Part shown: positions 53,754 through 62,780 of the stretch, piece after piece | Position numbering within the stretch: the stretch's first letter is position 1 | How the letters are laid out: every line of letters starts with the position of its first letter | Assembly: GCA_963846585.1 (NCBI GenBank) | Contig: CAWJWO010000015.1 | Span: forward strand, 62,001-126,000 | From: JAAUTT01 sp963846585 | Lineage (GTDB): Bacteria; Bacteroidota; Bacteroidia; Bacteroidales; JAAUTT01 | Length of the DNA stretch: 64,000 bases | Reading direction: 5' to 3' | Position numbers and translations under genes: made by a program | The notes under the pieces: model-generated | What the model saw: the letters and a program-made list of their open reading frames with translations, nothing else | Told to the model about the DNA's origin: nothing | The model's database searches: none

Positions 53754-54854
53754 ATGAGCAGAATTATTTCTATTGGAACTGCAGTGCCAAAATATGGCTT
53801 AAGCCAAAACAGTATTTTAGATTATTTGTATACGACTTATAATGATGATACTACTTTACGGAAACTAAAAGTATTATTTCATAACAGCGGAATTTCTACC
53901 CGTTATTCAGCAGTTTCTGATTTTGATGGAAATGTATCTGAATCTAACCTATTTAATGGAAACCAGGTATTTCCCAATGTTGAAAACAGGTTGAATGTTT
54001 TTAAAAAACACGCATCATCACTTGCAATTTCAGCAATTAAAAATTCTTTGGAAAAGCTTGAATTAACAATTTCTGATTTTGTGCCAACTCATTTAATTAC
54101 GGTTACTTGTACCGGGTTATATGCTCCAGGAATAGATACCGAAATAATGGAACAATTAAATTTACCAAACGATATTTTTCATACTTCTATTAATTTCATG
54201 GGTTGTAATGCTGCTTTTCCAGCATTAAAAATTGCAGATATGATTGCCAAAACTCAGGAAAACGCAAAAGTAATTGTTGTTTGCGTGGAACTGTGTACAT
54301 TACATTTTCAACCAAAAAATAATACTGATAATTTATTATCCAATTCAATTTTTGGCGATGGAGCTGCAGCTGTTACTGTTGTATCTGATAATTTTGCTAA
54401 TAAAACTAATCGTAATGGATTGGAAATGAATGGATTTTACTCACTACTTTTAAGTAAAGGAAAAAATTTCATGGGATGGAATATCAACCCTGTTAATTTT
54501 GAAATGGTTTTGGATTCTTTAATTCCAGATTTTATTGGTAATGAAGTTATTGATATTCTTTCCAAAGCAGGAAAATATTTAAACCTGACACTTACTACAA
54601 TTGATAAATGGGCCATTCATCCTGGCGGGAAAAAAATACTTGACACAATTAAAAAACGATTACAGCTTAATGATTCAGATTTACAATATTCATACAAAGT
54701 ATTGGAAGAATATGGGAATATGTCCTCTCCAACAATTTTATTTGTGTTGAATGAAATTATTCATGATAAGCACAATAGTAATGAAACCATATTTTCTTTA
54801 GGTTTTGGTCCGGGATTAAGTATTGAAACTGCAAAATTTACTTATGCCGAATAA
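53754..54854 (+). CDS. type III polyketide synthase
   Basis: A 366-residue homodimeric chalcone-synthase-fold enzyme condensing an acyl starter with malonyl-CoA units. The catalytic triad is visible: Cys in SINFMGCNAAFPALKIAD, His in WAIHPGGKKILD, and Asn in LEEYGNMSSPTILFVL. VTCTGLYAPGID and NSIFGDGAAAVTV are family signatures. With the downstream methyltransferase and flavin hydroxylase it resembles SrsA of the srsABC phenolic-lipid operon of Streptomyces griseus. Product and starter chain are unknown. Confidence 0.94.
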   Translation: MSRIISIGTAVPKYGLSQNSILDYLYTTYNDDTTLRKLKVLFHNSGISTRYSAVSDFDGNVSESNLFNGNQVFPNVENRLNVFKKHASSLAISAIKNSLEKLELTISDFVPTHLITVTCTGLYAPGIDTEIMEQLNLPNDIFHTSINFMGCNAAFPALKIADMIAKTQENAKVIVVCVELCTLHFQPKNNTDNLLSNSIFGDGAAAVTVVSDNFANKTNRNGLEMNGFYSLLLSKGKNFMGWNINPVNFEMVLDSLIPDFIGNEVIDILSKAGKYLNLTLTTIDKWAIHPGGKKILDTIKKRLQLNDSDLQYSYKVLEEYGNMSSPTILFVLNEIIHDKHNSNETIFSLGFGPGLSIETAKFTYAE

Positions 54855-55557
54855 ATTCACCTATAGATCAGATAAAAAAGAATTACTTGATACTTCAAAT
54901 ATTTCGCCTGATTTATTGTATAAAAATTTAAAGGAACTGGATTTTTTAAATAGAACAACAGGTGGACATGCTATTACGCTAAGAGGGATAAAGCAATTAA
55001 TTAATGATAAGAATAAAATCTATACTGTTGCAGATCTCGGATGTGGCAGTGGAGATGTGTTAAAAGTTATTGCAGATTGGAGCAGGGTGAATAATTTTCG
55101 TGTTAAGTTAACAGGTGTCGATAAGAACCCTGATGCTATTGAATATTTAAAATTACATTGCATTGCATATCCTGAAATAAATGGTATTACCTCGGATTAT
55201 CAGGAATATTGCAATAAAGAAATAATAGACATTGTACATTGTTCCTTGTTTTGTCATCACCTGAATGATGATGAGCTATTACAACTATTTATTTATTTCA
55301 GGAAAAATATTAGAACAGGTTTTATTATTAATGATTTGCAACGGTATTGGCTGGCATATTACAGTGCTTGGTTATTAACCAGGTTATTAAATGGAACTGA
55401 GTTATCAAAAAATGACGGACCAATTTCAGTTCTTAGGGCGTTTAAATCACGTGAATTAATTGATTTATTATCAAAAGCCGGAATTAGTAATTATTCTATC
55501 AGTAAGGTCCAGGCTTTTCGTTTTTTGATTGTAGGTAATACAAGTAACTATGAATGA
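54844..55557 (+). CDS. class I SAM-dependent methyltransferase of the PKS operon
   Basis: About 237 residues with the SAM-binding motif VADLGCGSGDVLKVIADW, the acidic end of beta-2 in LTGVDKNPDAIEYLK, and DIVHCSLFCHHLNDDELLQL as motif post-I/II. I start at 54844 (MPNKFTYRSDKKELLD), which overlaps the PKS end by 11 nt; an in-frame ATG 21 nt earlier is less likely. It probably methylates the resorcinol or a derived hydroxyl, the role of SrsB in the Streptomyces pathway, though that enzyme may be unrelated in fold. Confidence 0.88.
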   Translation: MPNKFTYRSDKKELLDTSNISPDLLYKNLKELDFLNRTTGGHAITLRGIKQLINDKNKIYTVADLGCGSGDVLKVIADWSRVNNFRVKLTGVDKNPDAIEYLKLHCIAYPEINGITSDYQEYCNKEIIDIVHCSLFCHHLNDDELLQLFIYFRKNIRTGFIINDLQRYWLAYYSAWLLTRLLNGTELSKNDGPISVLRAFKSRELIDLLSKAGISNYSISKVQAFRFLIVGNTSNYE

Positions 55558-57148
55558 TTGGCAGGGTAGACCATCCGAAGTATTGATTGTAGGAGCAGGA
55601 CCTTCTGGTCTTATGATGGCTTGCCAGTTAAGCATCCAACAAATTTCATTCCGAATAATTGATAAAAAGGAAAATTCTTCTGCATATTCAGGTGCATTGA
55701 TCGTTCATGCAAGAAGTATGGAAATTTTTAACCAGATGGGTATTGCTGAAAAATTTATACAGGAATCCATTTTACCAAATAGGTTATCCATTGTTATCAA
55801 CGGGAAAAAGATGGCAAACATTACTTTAAAAAATTTCGGACTTGGCCTTACAAAATACCCAAACCTGTATCTTATCGAACAATCAAATACTGAAAAATTA
55901 TTAATTGATTATCTTTCTTCTAAATTTTGTTTTATTGAAAGAAATACTGAATTTCAGCAATTTACTCAGGATGAGACTGGTGTTACTTCACTTGTACAAC
56001 TTCCCGATGGAAATATAGAAACAATAAAAACTAAATATTTAATTGCTACAGATGGTGGAAACAGCAAAATCAGGGAGCAGTTAAAAATTCCATTTATCGG
56101 TAAGCGGCATCCTGTAAAATTATTTATTTTAGATTGCAAAGCAGAATTGGATTTGCCGCTGGATGAAATTTGTCTATTATTTTCAAATTATTCAACATCT
56201 GGCATATTCCCTTTGAAAGGGAAGAGGCAGCGAATTGATGGAATTATTCCCAAAGAACTTAAGGATAACAAGATAATTAAATTCGAAGATATCGCAACAA
56301 AATTTGGGGAAAAACTAGGTACAGACATTAATCTTTATAATCCCGAATGGTTTTCTACATCCTGGTCAAATCAGCAGTATGCGTTATTATATCAGGATCA
56401 TCGTTGTTTTCTGGTTGGTGATGCAGCACACCTAATATCTCCGGTTGGTGCACAAGGAATGAATACCGGATTACAGGATGCTTATAATCTGGCTTGGAAA
56501 CTTGCATTTGTAATTCAGGGAAAAGTAAAAAGCGTTCTTCTAAATACATATTCTGAAGAAAGAAAAATCATAGCAAAAAAAACAATGCAAACCTCTGGCT
56601 TTATTTATAATTTAGTAACAAGCCAAAATAGGTTTATTAAAATTTCCCGTTTGCATATATTACCATATTTATTGAAATTGATATTACCACATATAGAAAA
56701 GCAAAATAAACTTAGAAAATGTTGGTTTAAAGCAATCTCTGAAATTGGAATTAAATACAATAAAGGTTTATTATTAATGAATGCATCGTTTGGCAAATTC
56801 CCTGCCAATACGCCTAAGCCCGGGGAACGCTTACCTTTTTTTGTATATAAAGATAAGGATGAAGAAATACAAATTCAAGAGAAAATTAACATCTTAGAAT
56901 TTAACCTGTTAATTTTTACGTTAGATTATTATTGCGATGAACTTAAAAGCATATCGGAAAAATATAAAAAAGTTTTATCCTTTATAATCATTCCTTTAAC
57001 TTCAAATACTAAAATTATATATAAGTCTTTTGGTATTAAGTACCAGGGATGGTATTTAATTCGACCGGATATGTATATTGCTTATCGGTCCAGTATGTTA
57101 AATGTGAATCATTTAAATAATTATTTACAGCAATATGTTTTGATTTAA
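55550..57148 (+). CDS. FAD-dependent aromatic hydroxylase (UbiH/MhpA type)
   Basis: A 532-residue flavoprotein monooxygenase. FAD motifs are the N-terminal GAGPSGLMMACQLS, the DG region YLIATDGGNSKIREQL, and GDAAHLISPVGAQGMNTGLQ followed by DAYNLAWKLA. A C-terminal thioredoxin-like domain (about 400-532) is as in phenol hydroxylase relatives. It overlaps the methyltransferase by 8 nt. In an srsABC-like scheme it oxidises the alkylresorcinol methyl ether to a quinone (the role of SrsC). It ends 11 nt before the convergent hexosaminidase gene. Confidence 0.92.
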   Translation: MNDWQGRPSEVLIVGAGPSGLMMACQLSIQQISFRIIDKKENSSAYSGALIVHARSMEIFNQMGIAEKFIQESILPNRLSIVINGKKMANITLKNFGLGLTKYPNLYLIEQSNTEKLLIDYLSSKFCFIERNTEFQQFTQDETGVTSLVQLPDGNIETIKTKYLIATDGGNSKIREQLKIPFIGKRHPVKLFILDCKAELDLPLDEICLLFSNYSTSGIFPLKGKRQRIDGIIPKELKDNKIIKFEDIATKFGEKLGTDINLYNPEWFSTSWSNQQYALLYQDHRCFLVGDAAHLISPVGAQGMNTGLQDAYNLAWKLAFVIQGKVKSVLLNTYSEERKIIAKKTMQTSGFIYNLVTSQNRFIKISRLHILPYLLKLILPHIEKQNKLRKCWFKAISEIGIKYNKGLLLMNASFGKFPANTPKPGERLPFFVYKDKDEEIQIQEKINILEFNLLIFTLDYYCDELKSISEKYKKVLSFIIIPLTSNTKIIYKSFGIKYQGWYLIRPDMYIAYRSSMLNVNHLNNYLQQYVLI

Positions 57149-57159
57149 ATAATTCCAAA

Positions 57160-59436
57160 TTAATGGCTCAACATTAGCCCATCTACCAACTTATATTCAT
57201 TATCATGTTTTCTGCGGTAAAATAATCTTATACCATTTATTGAGGCAGGCCTTCCGCCAACTATGTTATTTAAAAATATAATTTTAATTTCGTGTTTTCC
57301 TTTCAAAAGAGCTACGGATGCGTCATTTCGCGAATGATTTTTTACTTCTCCGCTATTATCAATCAAAAGATTGCCGTTTAGCCAAAATTGTTCCACATTG
57401 GTTGAAAAGTAATAAATACCACTCAATTGAATTTCAATATATCCCGTAATAATATCAGCAGATGGAATCAGGTAATTGAACTTCGTTTTCAAATCATATA
57501 TAAGGCTTTCCGACCATTTGCTTGCAGTATCAAGATCATTAACAGTATTGTACATTCCCAAGGTGTTTCGTAGAATCAGTCCGGGTTTGGTATCATTTAT
57601 AATGCCGGGCTTAAAGGCTTGTTTTATAGCTTTAACGATACGAACCTGGCCCATTTCTCCTGTTTCGAGTACCGTCCTTATTTTCACGGTGGTACTTTCA
57701 TTTAAATGAATTGGTTTTTCATATCGGGATGAAGATATCCCGGGTTCGGTGCCATCAAGTGTATAAGTCATTTTAACAGGCCGGCTGCTTGTAAAATTAA
57801 GATTTAATGTGTCAAAAAATACTTCTGTATTTGCAGGACCTTCAGGCAATGGGATATGATAATTTACATGATGATAATCCAGCCGGGGATATTGATTATT
57901 TAACCTGTATATAAAATTACCGAAATCCTTATTTTTTTTTATGGTCCATGAAACTTCAGCAAAGGCAAGTAATCTTGGATAAGCTATATATTCAACTTTA
58001 TCCGGTGTATAAAGGTACTCACTCCAAATATTTGCCTGTGCACCAATTATATAATTTTGATAATTGGGTTGAATTTTAGCGGGAACAGGATTGTAACTAT
58101 ACACGTCTTTTAGTGTTACCAAACCTTTAAGTGCAACCGGTTCAACCTTTTCACTACCCTGATAATGATCAAGGTAAAGCCATTTTTGCGGACACATTAT
58201 TACCTCATGATTATGGCCGGCTGCAGTAATACCTCCCTTTTCATTTTCCCAGGACATAATTGTAGCACCCGGAGCTATTCCTCCTTCCAAAATTTCGTCC
58301 CAGCCAATAATTTTTTTTCCGTGGGCATTTACTATTTTTTCAACACGCTTCACGAAATAACTTTGAAGTTGTTTAACGCTTTTTAAGCCTTCATTTTTCA
58401 TCCTCGTCTGGCAGAAGGGACATTCTTTCCAACGGTCCTTAAGGCATTCGTCCCCTCCGATATGTATGTATTCATAAGGGAATAATTGTGAAACTTCATC
58501 AATTATATCGTTTATAAATGAAAATGTTTGTTCTTTACCCGGGCAAAAGGCTTCTTTTTGACTACCCCATATGCATGGAACCTGAAAAGGCCCGCCAATA
58601 CAAGAATATTCAGGATAAGATGCCAAGGCTGCCATTGAATGGCCAGGCATTTCTATCTCAGGTAAAATATTTATATACCGTGCTTTTGCATAATTGATTA
58701 CATCCTTTATTTGTTCCCGGGTATAAAAGCCTGCATATATGCTTCCGTCTGCTTCTGTTCTTTTTGAACCAAATTCAGTGAGTTTAGGGTACTTCCTGAT
58801 TTCAATCCGCCAACCCTGGTCGTCAGTGAGGTGCCAGTGAAATGTATTTAACTTGTATAAAGCCATTATATCGAGCTGCTTTTTAATAAAACCAATGCTT
58901 AAAAAATGACGGCATACATCAAGAAGCATTCCCCTGTATCTGAATCTTGGATAATCATTAATTTCTAAACATGGAATTTTCCACGATTTGTGTTTAATTA
59001 AAGAATCACTTTCTATTTGTTCAGGAAGTAACTGAAATAAGGTTTGTATTCCATAAAACAAACCATTGGCGGTTTTTGCCCGGATTGTTATTGTTTGAGC
59101 AGTTACATTAAGGAAATAACCTTCCGGATTATATTTTAATGACGAATCAACATTGAGAATAATTCTATTTACGGCAGATTGGCTGTCATTAATTGAAAGG
59201 TTATATCCGGTTGCCGTTTTAATTTTTTCAGTCAGGCAGTTATTAATATTATTTCTGTCGGAATAATTACCTGTATTAATAATTTGTGTTAGTGAATCAA
59301 TTATAAATATTCCTGGTTTATTTATTATTTTAACTGGTTGAGGTATAATTTTAACATCATTTCCATTGTTATTCTGAGCCTTAAGGCTGATATAAAATGA
59401 TATAAAATAAATTACAAGTAAAATAATGGGCTTCAA
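57160..59436 (-). CDS. beta-N-acetylhexosaminidase (GH20)
   Basis: A 758-residue secreted enzyme removing terminal GlcNAc or GalNAc. It has a signal peptide, an N-terminal GH20b domain, the catalytic barrel from FRYRGMLLDVCRHFLSI with WHLTDDQGWRIEI, and the catalytic Asp-Glu pair in YIHIGGDECLKDRW. Beta-sandwich modules follow (SRPVKMTYTLDGTEPG, a chitobiase C-terminal-like segment, then a PA14-like domain near 630-750). It probably trims glycans or peptidoglycan fragments in the periplasm or outside the cell. Confidence 0.95.
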   Translation of the reverse strand: MKPIILLVIYFISFYISLKAQNNNGNDVKIIPQPVKIINKPGIFIIDSLTQIINTGNYSDRNNINNCLTEKIKTATGYNLSINDSQSAVNRIILNVDSSLKYNPEGYFLNVTAQTITIRAKTANGLFYGIQTLFQLLPEQIESDSLIKHKSWKIPCLEINDYPRFRYRGMLLDVCRHFLSIGFIKKQLDIMALYKLNTFHWHLTDDQGWRIEIRKYPKLTEFGSKRTEADGSIYAGFYTREQIKDVINYAKARYINILPEIEMPGHSMAALASYPEYSCIGGPFQVPCIWGSQKEAFCPGKEQTFSFINDIIDEVSQLFPYEYIHIGGDECLKDRWKECPFCQTRMKNEGLKSVKQLQSYFVKRVEKIVNAHGKKIIGWDEILEGGIAPGATIMSWENEKGGITAAGHNHEVIMCPQKWLYLDHYQGSEKVEPVALKGLVTLKDVYSYNPVPAKIQPNYQNYIIGAQANIWSEYLYTPDKVEYIAYPRLLAFAEVSWTIKKNKDFGNFIYRLNNQYPRLDYHHVNYHIPLPEGPANTEVFFDTLNLNFTSSRPVKMTYTLDGTEPGISSSRYEKPIHLNESTTVKIRTVLETGEMGQVRIVKAIKQAFKPGIINDTKPGLILRNTLGMYNTVNDLDTASKWSESLIYDLKTKFNYLIPSADIITGYIEIQLSGIYYFSTNVEQFWLNGNLLIDNSGEVKNHSRNDASVALLKGKHEIKIIFLNNIVGGRPASINGIRLFYRRKHDNEYKLVDGLMLSH

Positions 59437-59467
59437 TGTGTAAATTTTTGAGAAATCTTAACTATGA

Positions 59468-59498
59468 AATAGTTGTTAGTTGTTAGTTGCTGGTTGTT
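59468..59498. repeat. GTTAGTT word repeat upstream of the hexosaminidase gene
   Basis: Three or four imperfect GTTAGTT/GTTGTTA words about 30 nt before the GH20 start; CACTTCAT words at 59520-59545 fill the rest of the gap. Same families as at 27418 and 21048. Confidence 0.5.
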
Positions 59499-59561
59499 AG
59501 TAAAAATATATTAAATTACCCCATCACTTCATCACTTCATCACCTGATTACATTAAGACTA

Positions 59562-60392
59562 CTATTTGGAACCAAAAGGAATCAATACATCAGATTGTTT
59601 GATAGTAATATTTATATTCCCCTGCATATAAGTGACGGCAAAACCTGATATTAAAGCACGATTACCCGATAACCTTCCCCAAATTTCGCCAGAGCGTTCT
59701 GACAACTGGCGGGCATAAAGGGATTTTTTATTCAGCCTTTTAGACCAGTAGGGTATAAGGATACAGTTTGCCGAACCTGTTACCGGATCCTCATCAATTC
59801 CGGCAAACGGTGCGAAGAAACGATATACGTAATCAGATTCCGATCCGGGGGATGTTACAATTATCCCTCCGGGATCAACCTTCCTGAGTGCCGGGAAATC
59901 AGGCTTTAAATCAATAATCTGATGTTCATTTTCAAGAACTATCATAGTGTATTTTGACTTAAACGCCTTTTGCACCTTAATACCTAAAGCTTTTTGAATA
60001 TTGTCCGGAAGAGTATATTCTTCTGCTGCTGAATAAACAGGAAAGTCAAGTGTTAACGATTTGTCAGCATTTTTGGTTACGGGTAATATACCACTTAAGG
60101 TATTAAATTTTATAGGTTTGTTCCCAAAATCAAAAATGCTGTAAATTATATGTGCAGCGGATAATGTTGCATGCCCGCATAAATCTACTTCTAATCTGGG
60201 TGTGAACCATTTCAAATCAAATATTTCTTTTTCTTCTTTTACCACAAAGGCGGTCTCCGACAGGTTATGCTCAAAGGCTATTGACTGCATAACTTCATGC
60301 GGCAGCCAGGATTCAAGCATACACACTGCAGCAGGGTTACCTTTAAATACTTCAGTAGTGAATGCATCAACATAAAATAGCGGGATCTTCAT
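59562..60392 (-). CDS. PhzF-family isomerase/epimerase-like protein
   Basis: A 276-residue protein of the PhzF/diaminopimelate-epimerase fold. It starts IPLFYVDAFTTEVFKGNPAAV, has HNLSETAFVV with the catalytic Glu of PhzF, WFTPRLEVDLCGHATLSAAH, and FFAPFAGIDEDPVTGSANC. Most such proteins outside phenazine clusters have no defined substrate, and no other phz gene is present here. Gene of unknown cellular role. Confidence 0.93.
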   Translation of the reverse strand: MKIPLFYVDAFTTEVFKGNPAAVCMLESWLPHEVMQSIAFEHNLSETAFVVKEEKEIFDLKWFTPRLEVDLCGHATLSAAHIIYSIFDFGNKPIKFNTLSGILPVTKNADKSLTLDFPVYSAAEEYTLPDNIQKALGIKVQKAFKSKYTMIVLENEHQIIDLKPDFPALRKVDPGGIIVTSPGSESDYVYRFFAPFAGIDEDPVTGSANCILIPYWSKRLNKKSLYARQLSERSGEIWGRLSGNRALISGFAVTYMQGNINITIKQSDVLIPFGSK

Positions 60393-60408
60393 ATCTCTAT
60401 AAAATTAA

Positions 60409-60434
60409 AAAAGCCGTTGTTAGCGGCTTTTATT
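60409..60434 (-). terminator. Rho-independent terminator after the lipoprotein gene
   Basis: On the minus strand, AAAAGCCG-CTAACAA-CGGCTTTTTTAA: an 8-bp stem with a 7-nt loop and a T-run, located directly after the stop codon of the lipoprotein gene at 60435. It separates that gene from phzF downstream. Confidence 0.75.
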
Positions 60435-61283
60435 TTAACTAACAATTTCTTTTCTAATTATAAGTAATTTAGCGCTAATTTCTTTTAATTGGTCGTAAGT
60501 TTTAACTTTGTTTTTTTCGTCTATATTAAATTTAGTAAAACTTATCTGCAAATCGATAAGTTTTTTAATATAAGCCTGAATAATTTTATCGTTTTCGTAT
60601 TTTTTAAGAAGGTTCAGAAGGTTAACAAGTGAATATTTTTGTTCTGCAATCCTGCTTAACAACTCAAAATCATTCGATTCGTTTTTATCAAGGTTTGTGG
60701 CAATATATAAAGCTTCAGTCCAACCTCCAAGGATAATAAGTGCGGCTGAACTTTCGCGTTCATTTTCTTTTAAATATTTATCAGTTGAAACATACAATTC
60801 GTTGGCTATTTTAACCAGAGAATCCTTATTTGAAAGATTTGTCTCGATACGTTTCATTGAGATATAAAACTGGTCAACCGGAATCCCCAGTTCAGTAGAT
60901 AGCTTTTGCATGTCTTTGAGGTATTTGCTGGCTTGTTCAAATTGTTCAAAATATTTGCAATAACTCAGATCAACAGCATAAACTCCAAGGTTCATGGCCT
61001 TATCAGTCGATGAGTTATATTTTTCAACTTTTTCTGATGAATTAAGAAGGTTATAATTATAAACCGCTCCAATACTTTTAAAAAGACTTGACATTTCAAC
61101 AGAAAGATACATATTATAAAAGATTTGAATTTGTCCGTCTTTAACGGAACTCGTATCTTTTGCCGATATTTTCGAAATCAGGGTATCAGTTTTGGCATTA
61201 TTAGCATTTTTTTGTTTCCCGGAATTACAAGAAGTTGCAATAATGCCCGTAATAACTATCAAAAACACTATATTACATTTCAT
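60435..61283 (-). CDS. lipoprotein of unknown function
   Basis: A 282-residue protein with a lipoprotein signal (VITGIIATSC, lipobox Cys about residue 19), a short Asn/Lys-rich linker, and a mostly helical mature domain (EQFEQASKYLKDMQKLSTEL, FYISMKRIETNLSNKDSLVK). I do not recognise a family. It is a single gene between phzF and rarA, with its own terminator, so it is expressed independently. Confidence 0.65.
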   Translation of the reverse strand: MKCNIVFLIVITGIIATSCNSGKQKNANNAKTDTLISKISAKDTSSVKDGQIQIFYNMYLSVEMSSLFKSIGAVYNYNLLNSSEKVEKYNSSTDKAMNLGVYAVDLSYCKYFEQFEQASKYLKDMQKLSTELGIPVDQFYISMKRIETNLSNKDSLVKIANELYVSTDKYLKENERESSAALIILGGWTEALYIATNLDKNESNDFELLSRIAEQKYSLVNLLNLLKKYENDKIIQAYIKKLIDLQISFTKFNIDEKNKVKTYDQLKEISAKLLIIRKEIVS

Positions 61284-61334
61284 AGGTTAAGTCAATTTTA
61301 TAGGTTGTTACAAATATACTAAAATCTGCATCAC

Positions 61335-61367
61335 ATTTTCAAATTATCAAATTATCAAATTTTCAAA
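61335..61367. repeat. AAATTATC word repeat next to the rarA stop
   Basis: Four imperfect 8-bp words (TTTTCAAA, TTATCAAA) ending at the last base before the rarA stop codon on the minus strand. Similar to the AAAATTTG run at 44032-44067 in inverse orientation. Confidence 0.5.
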
Positions 61368-62666
61368 TTAATATCCATATTTCCCTTTCCATAAATGTTG
61401 CAGCCTGACAAGGAATTCTTTTTCACGTGGATTATCCTGTGGCGAATATATAGTTGAATTTGCAAGTTTATCAGGTAAATATTCGTCAAAAATGAAATGA
61501 TCATCAAAGTTATGGGCATACTTATAATCAGCTCCGTAGCCTATATCTTTCATAAGTTTTGTAGGAGCATTCCGAAGATGCAGGGGAACCGGCAAATCAC
61601 CCGTATTGTTTACCAAATCAAGGGCCTTGTCGATTGAAAGGATTGCAGAATTGCTCTTTGGTGAATTAGCCAGGTAAATAGCTGTTTCGGAAAGAATAAT
61701 ACGTCCTTCAGGCATCCCGATCTGATGAACTGCATTAAAGCAACTGGTTGCCATTAAAAAAGCATTGGCATTGGCCAGTCCGATATCCTCAGAAGCAAGA
61801 ACCACAAGCCGGCGTGCTATAAAAAGAGGATCTTCCCCGCCTGCAATCATTCTTGCAAGGTAATATACTGCTGCATTTGGATCACTGCCACGGATTGATT
61901 TAATGAATGCCGAAATAACGTCATAATGCATTTCTCCATTCTTATCGTATAAAGCAATATTTTCCTGAATTCTGTCAACAACCAAATCGTTTGTAACTAA
62001 AATTTCATTTTTACAGGAACCATCTTCTGAAAGGGCACTGTTTACAACCAGTTCAAGCGCATTGAGCAATTTTCTGGCATCGCCACCCGAAATCCTTAAA
62101 ATTGCTTCATATTCCACCATTTTAATGGGGAGTTTCTTTAATTCAAAATCATTTGCAATGGCATTATTAAGTATTTGTATAAGATCTTCTTTATCAAGCG
62201 ATTTAAGGATATATACCTGGCATCTTGAAAGAAGTGGGGATATAACTTCAAAAGACGGATTTTCAGTTGTTGCTCCTATCAGTATTACAATACCCTGCTC
62301 TACGGCACCAAGTAATGAGTCTTGCTGTGATTTACTAAAACGGTGAATTTCATCAATAAAAAGGATAGGAGAGGGGCTGTTGAAAAATTTATTGTTTTTA
62401 GCATTTTCAATAGTTTCGCGAATGTCTTTTACACCTGAATTAACAGCACTTAATTGATAAAAAGGCCTGTTCAGCTTATTTGCAATTATCCGTGCGAGGG
62501 TAGTCTTGCCAACTCCGGGAGGTCCCCAAAGGATAAAAGAAGGTATTGTCCCTGATTCAATCATATTTCTTAGTATGGCACCTTGTCCAACCAGGTGTTG
62601 TTGCCCGGTATAGCCATCCAGTGTTTTGGGGCGCATCCTGTCTGCTAACGGTTGATTCCTTTGCAT
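61368..62666 (-). CDS. rarA: replication-associated recombination protein RarA (MgsA)
   Basis: A 432-residue AAA+ ATPase related to clamp loaders, acting at stalled replication forks. It shows PLADRMRPKTLDGYTGQQHL, Walker A FILWGPPGVGKTTLAR, Walker B LFIDEIHRFSKSQQDSLL, sensor 1 IGATTENPSFEV, and SRC in the box VII region (PLLSRCQVYIL). The C-terminal domain is complete (MHYDVISAFIKSIRGSDPNA; ARRLVVLASEDIGLAN). It is of normal length and divergent from the gene at 62781. Confidence 0.96.
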   Translation of the reverse strand: MQRNQPLADRMRPKTLDGYTGQQHLVGQGAILRNMIESGTIPSFILWGPPGVGKTTLARIIANKLNRPFYQLSAVNSGVKDIRETIENAKNNKFFNSPSPILFIDEIHRFSKSQQDSLLGAVEQGIVILIGATTENPSFEVISPLLSRCQVYILKSLDKEDLIQILNNAIANDFELKKLPIKMVEYEAILRISGGDARKLLNALELVVNSALSEDGSCKNEILVTNDLVVDRIQENIALYDKNGEMHYDVISAFIKSIRGSDPNAAVYYLARMIAGGEDPLFIARRLVVLASEDIGLANANAFLMATSCFNAVHQIGMPEGRIILSETAIYLANSPKSNSAILSIDKALDLVNNTGDLPVPLHLRNAPTKLMKDIGYGADYKYAHNFDDHFIFDEYLPDKLANSTIYSPQDNPREKEFLVRLQHLWKGKYGY

Positions 62667-62688
62667 AGTGGTATTAAAATAAAATTAG

Positions 62689-62696
62689 TATATTTG
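62689..62696 (+). promoter_or_regulatory. candidate Bacteroidota -7 box TATATTTG
   Basis: TATATTTG matches the TAnnTTTG -7 element of Bacteroidota promoters and lies 85 bp upstream of the ATG at 62781. A TTTG at about 62660 would be too far for a standard -33 element, so only the -7 part is convincing. Confidence 0.35.
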
Positions 62697-62780
62697 TGAT
62701 AAATGATAACAAACACTTGAATTTAAAGACTTATTCTAAGTAGAATATGCATCAATATTAACCCATTAATTCATTCTGAT

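Noticed and set aside
50069..57148. Flexirubin or aryl-polyene biosynthesis locus
   Set aside because: Those pathways use many type II FAS-like enzymes; here there is one type III PKS and no ketosynthase/ACP set.
59562..60392. Phenazine biosynthesis because of phzF
   Set aside because: No other phz genes are present, and PhzF-like proteins are widespread without phenazine production.
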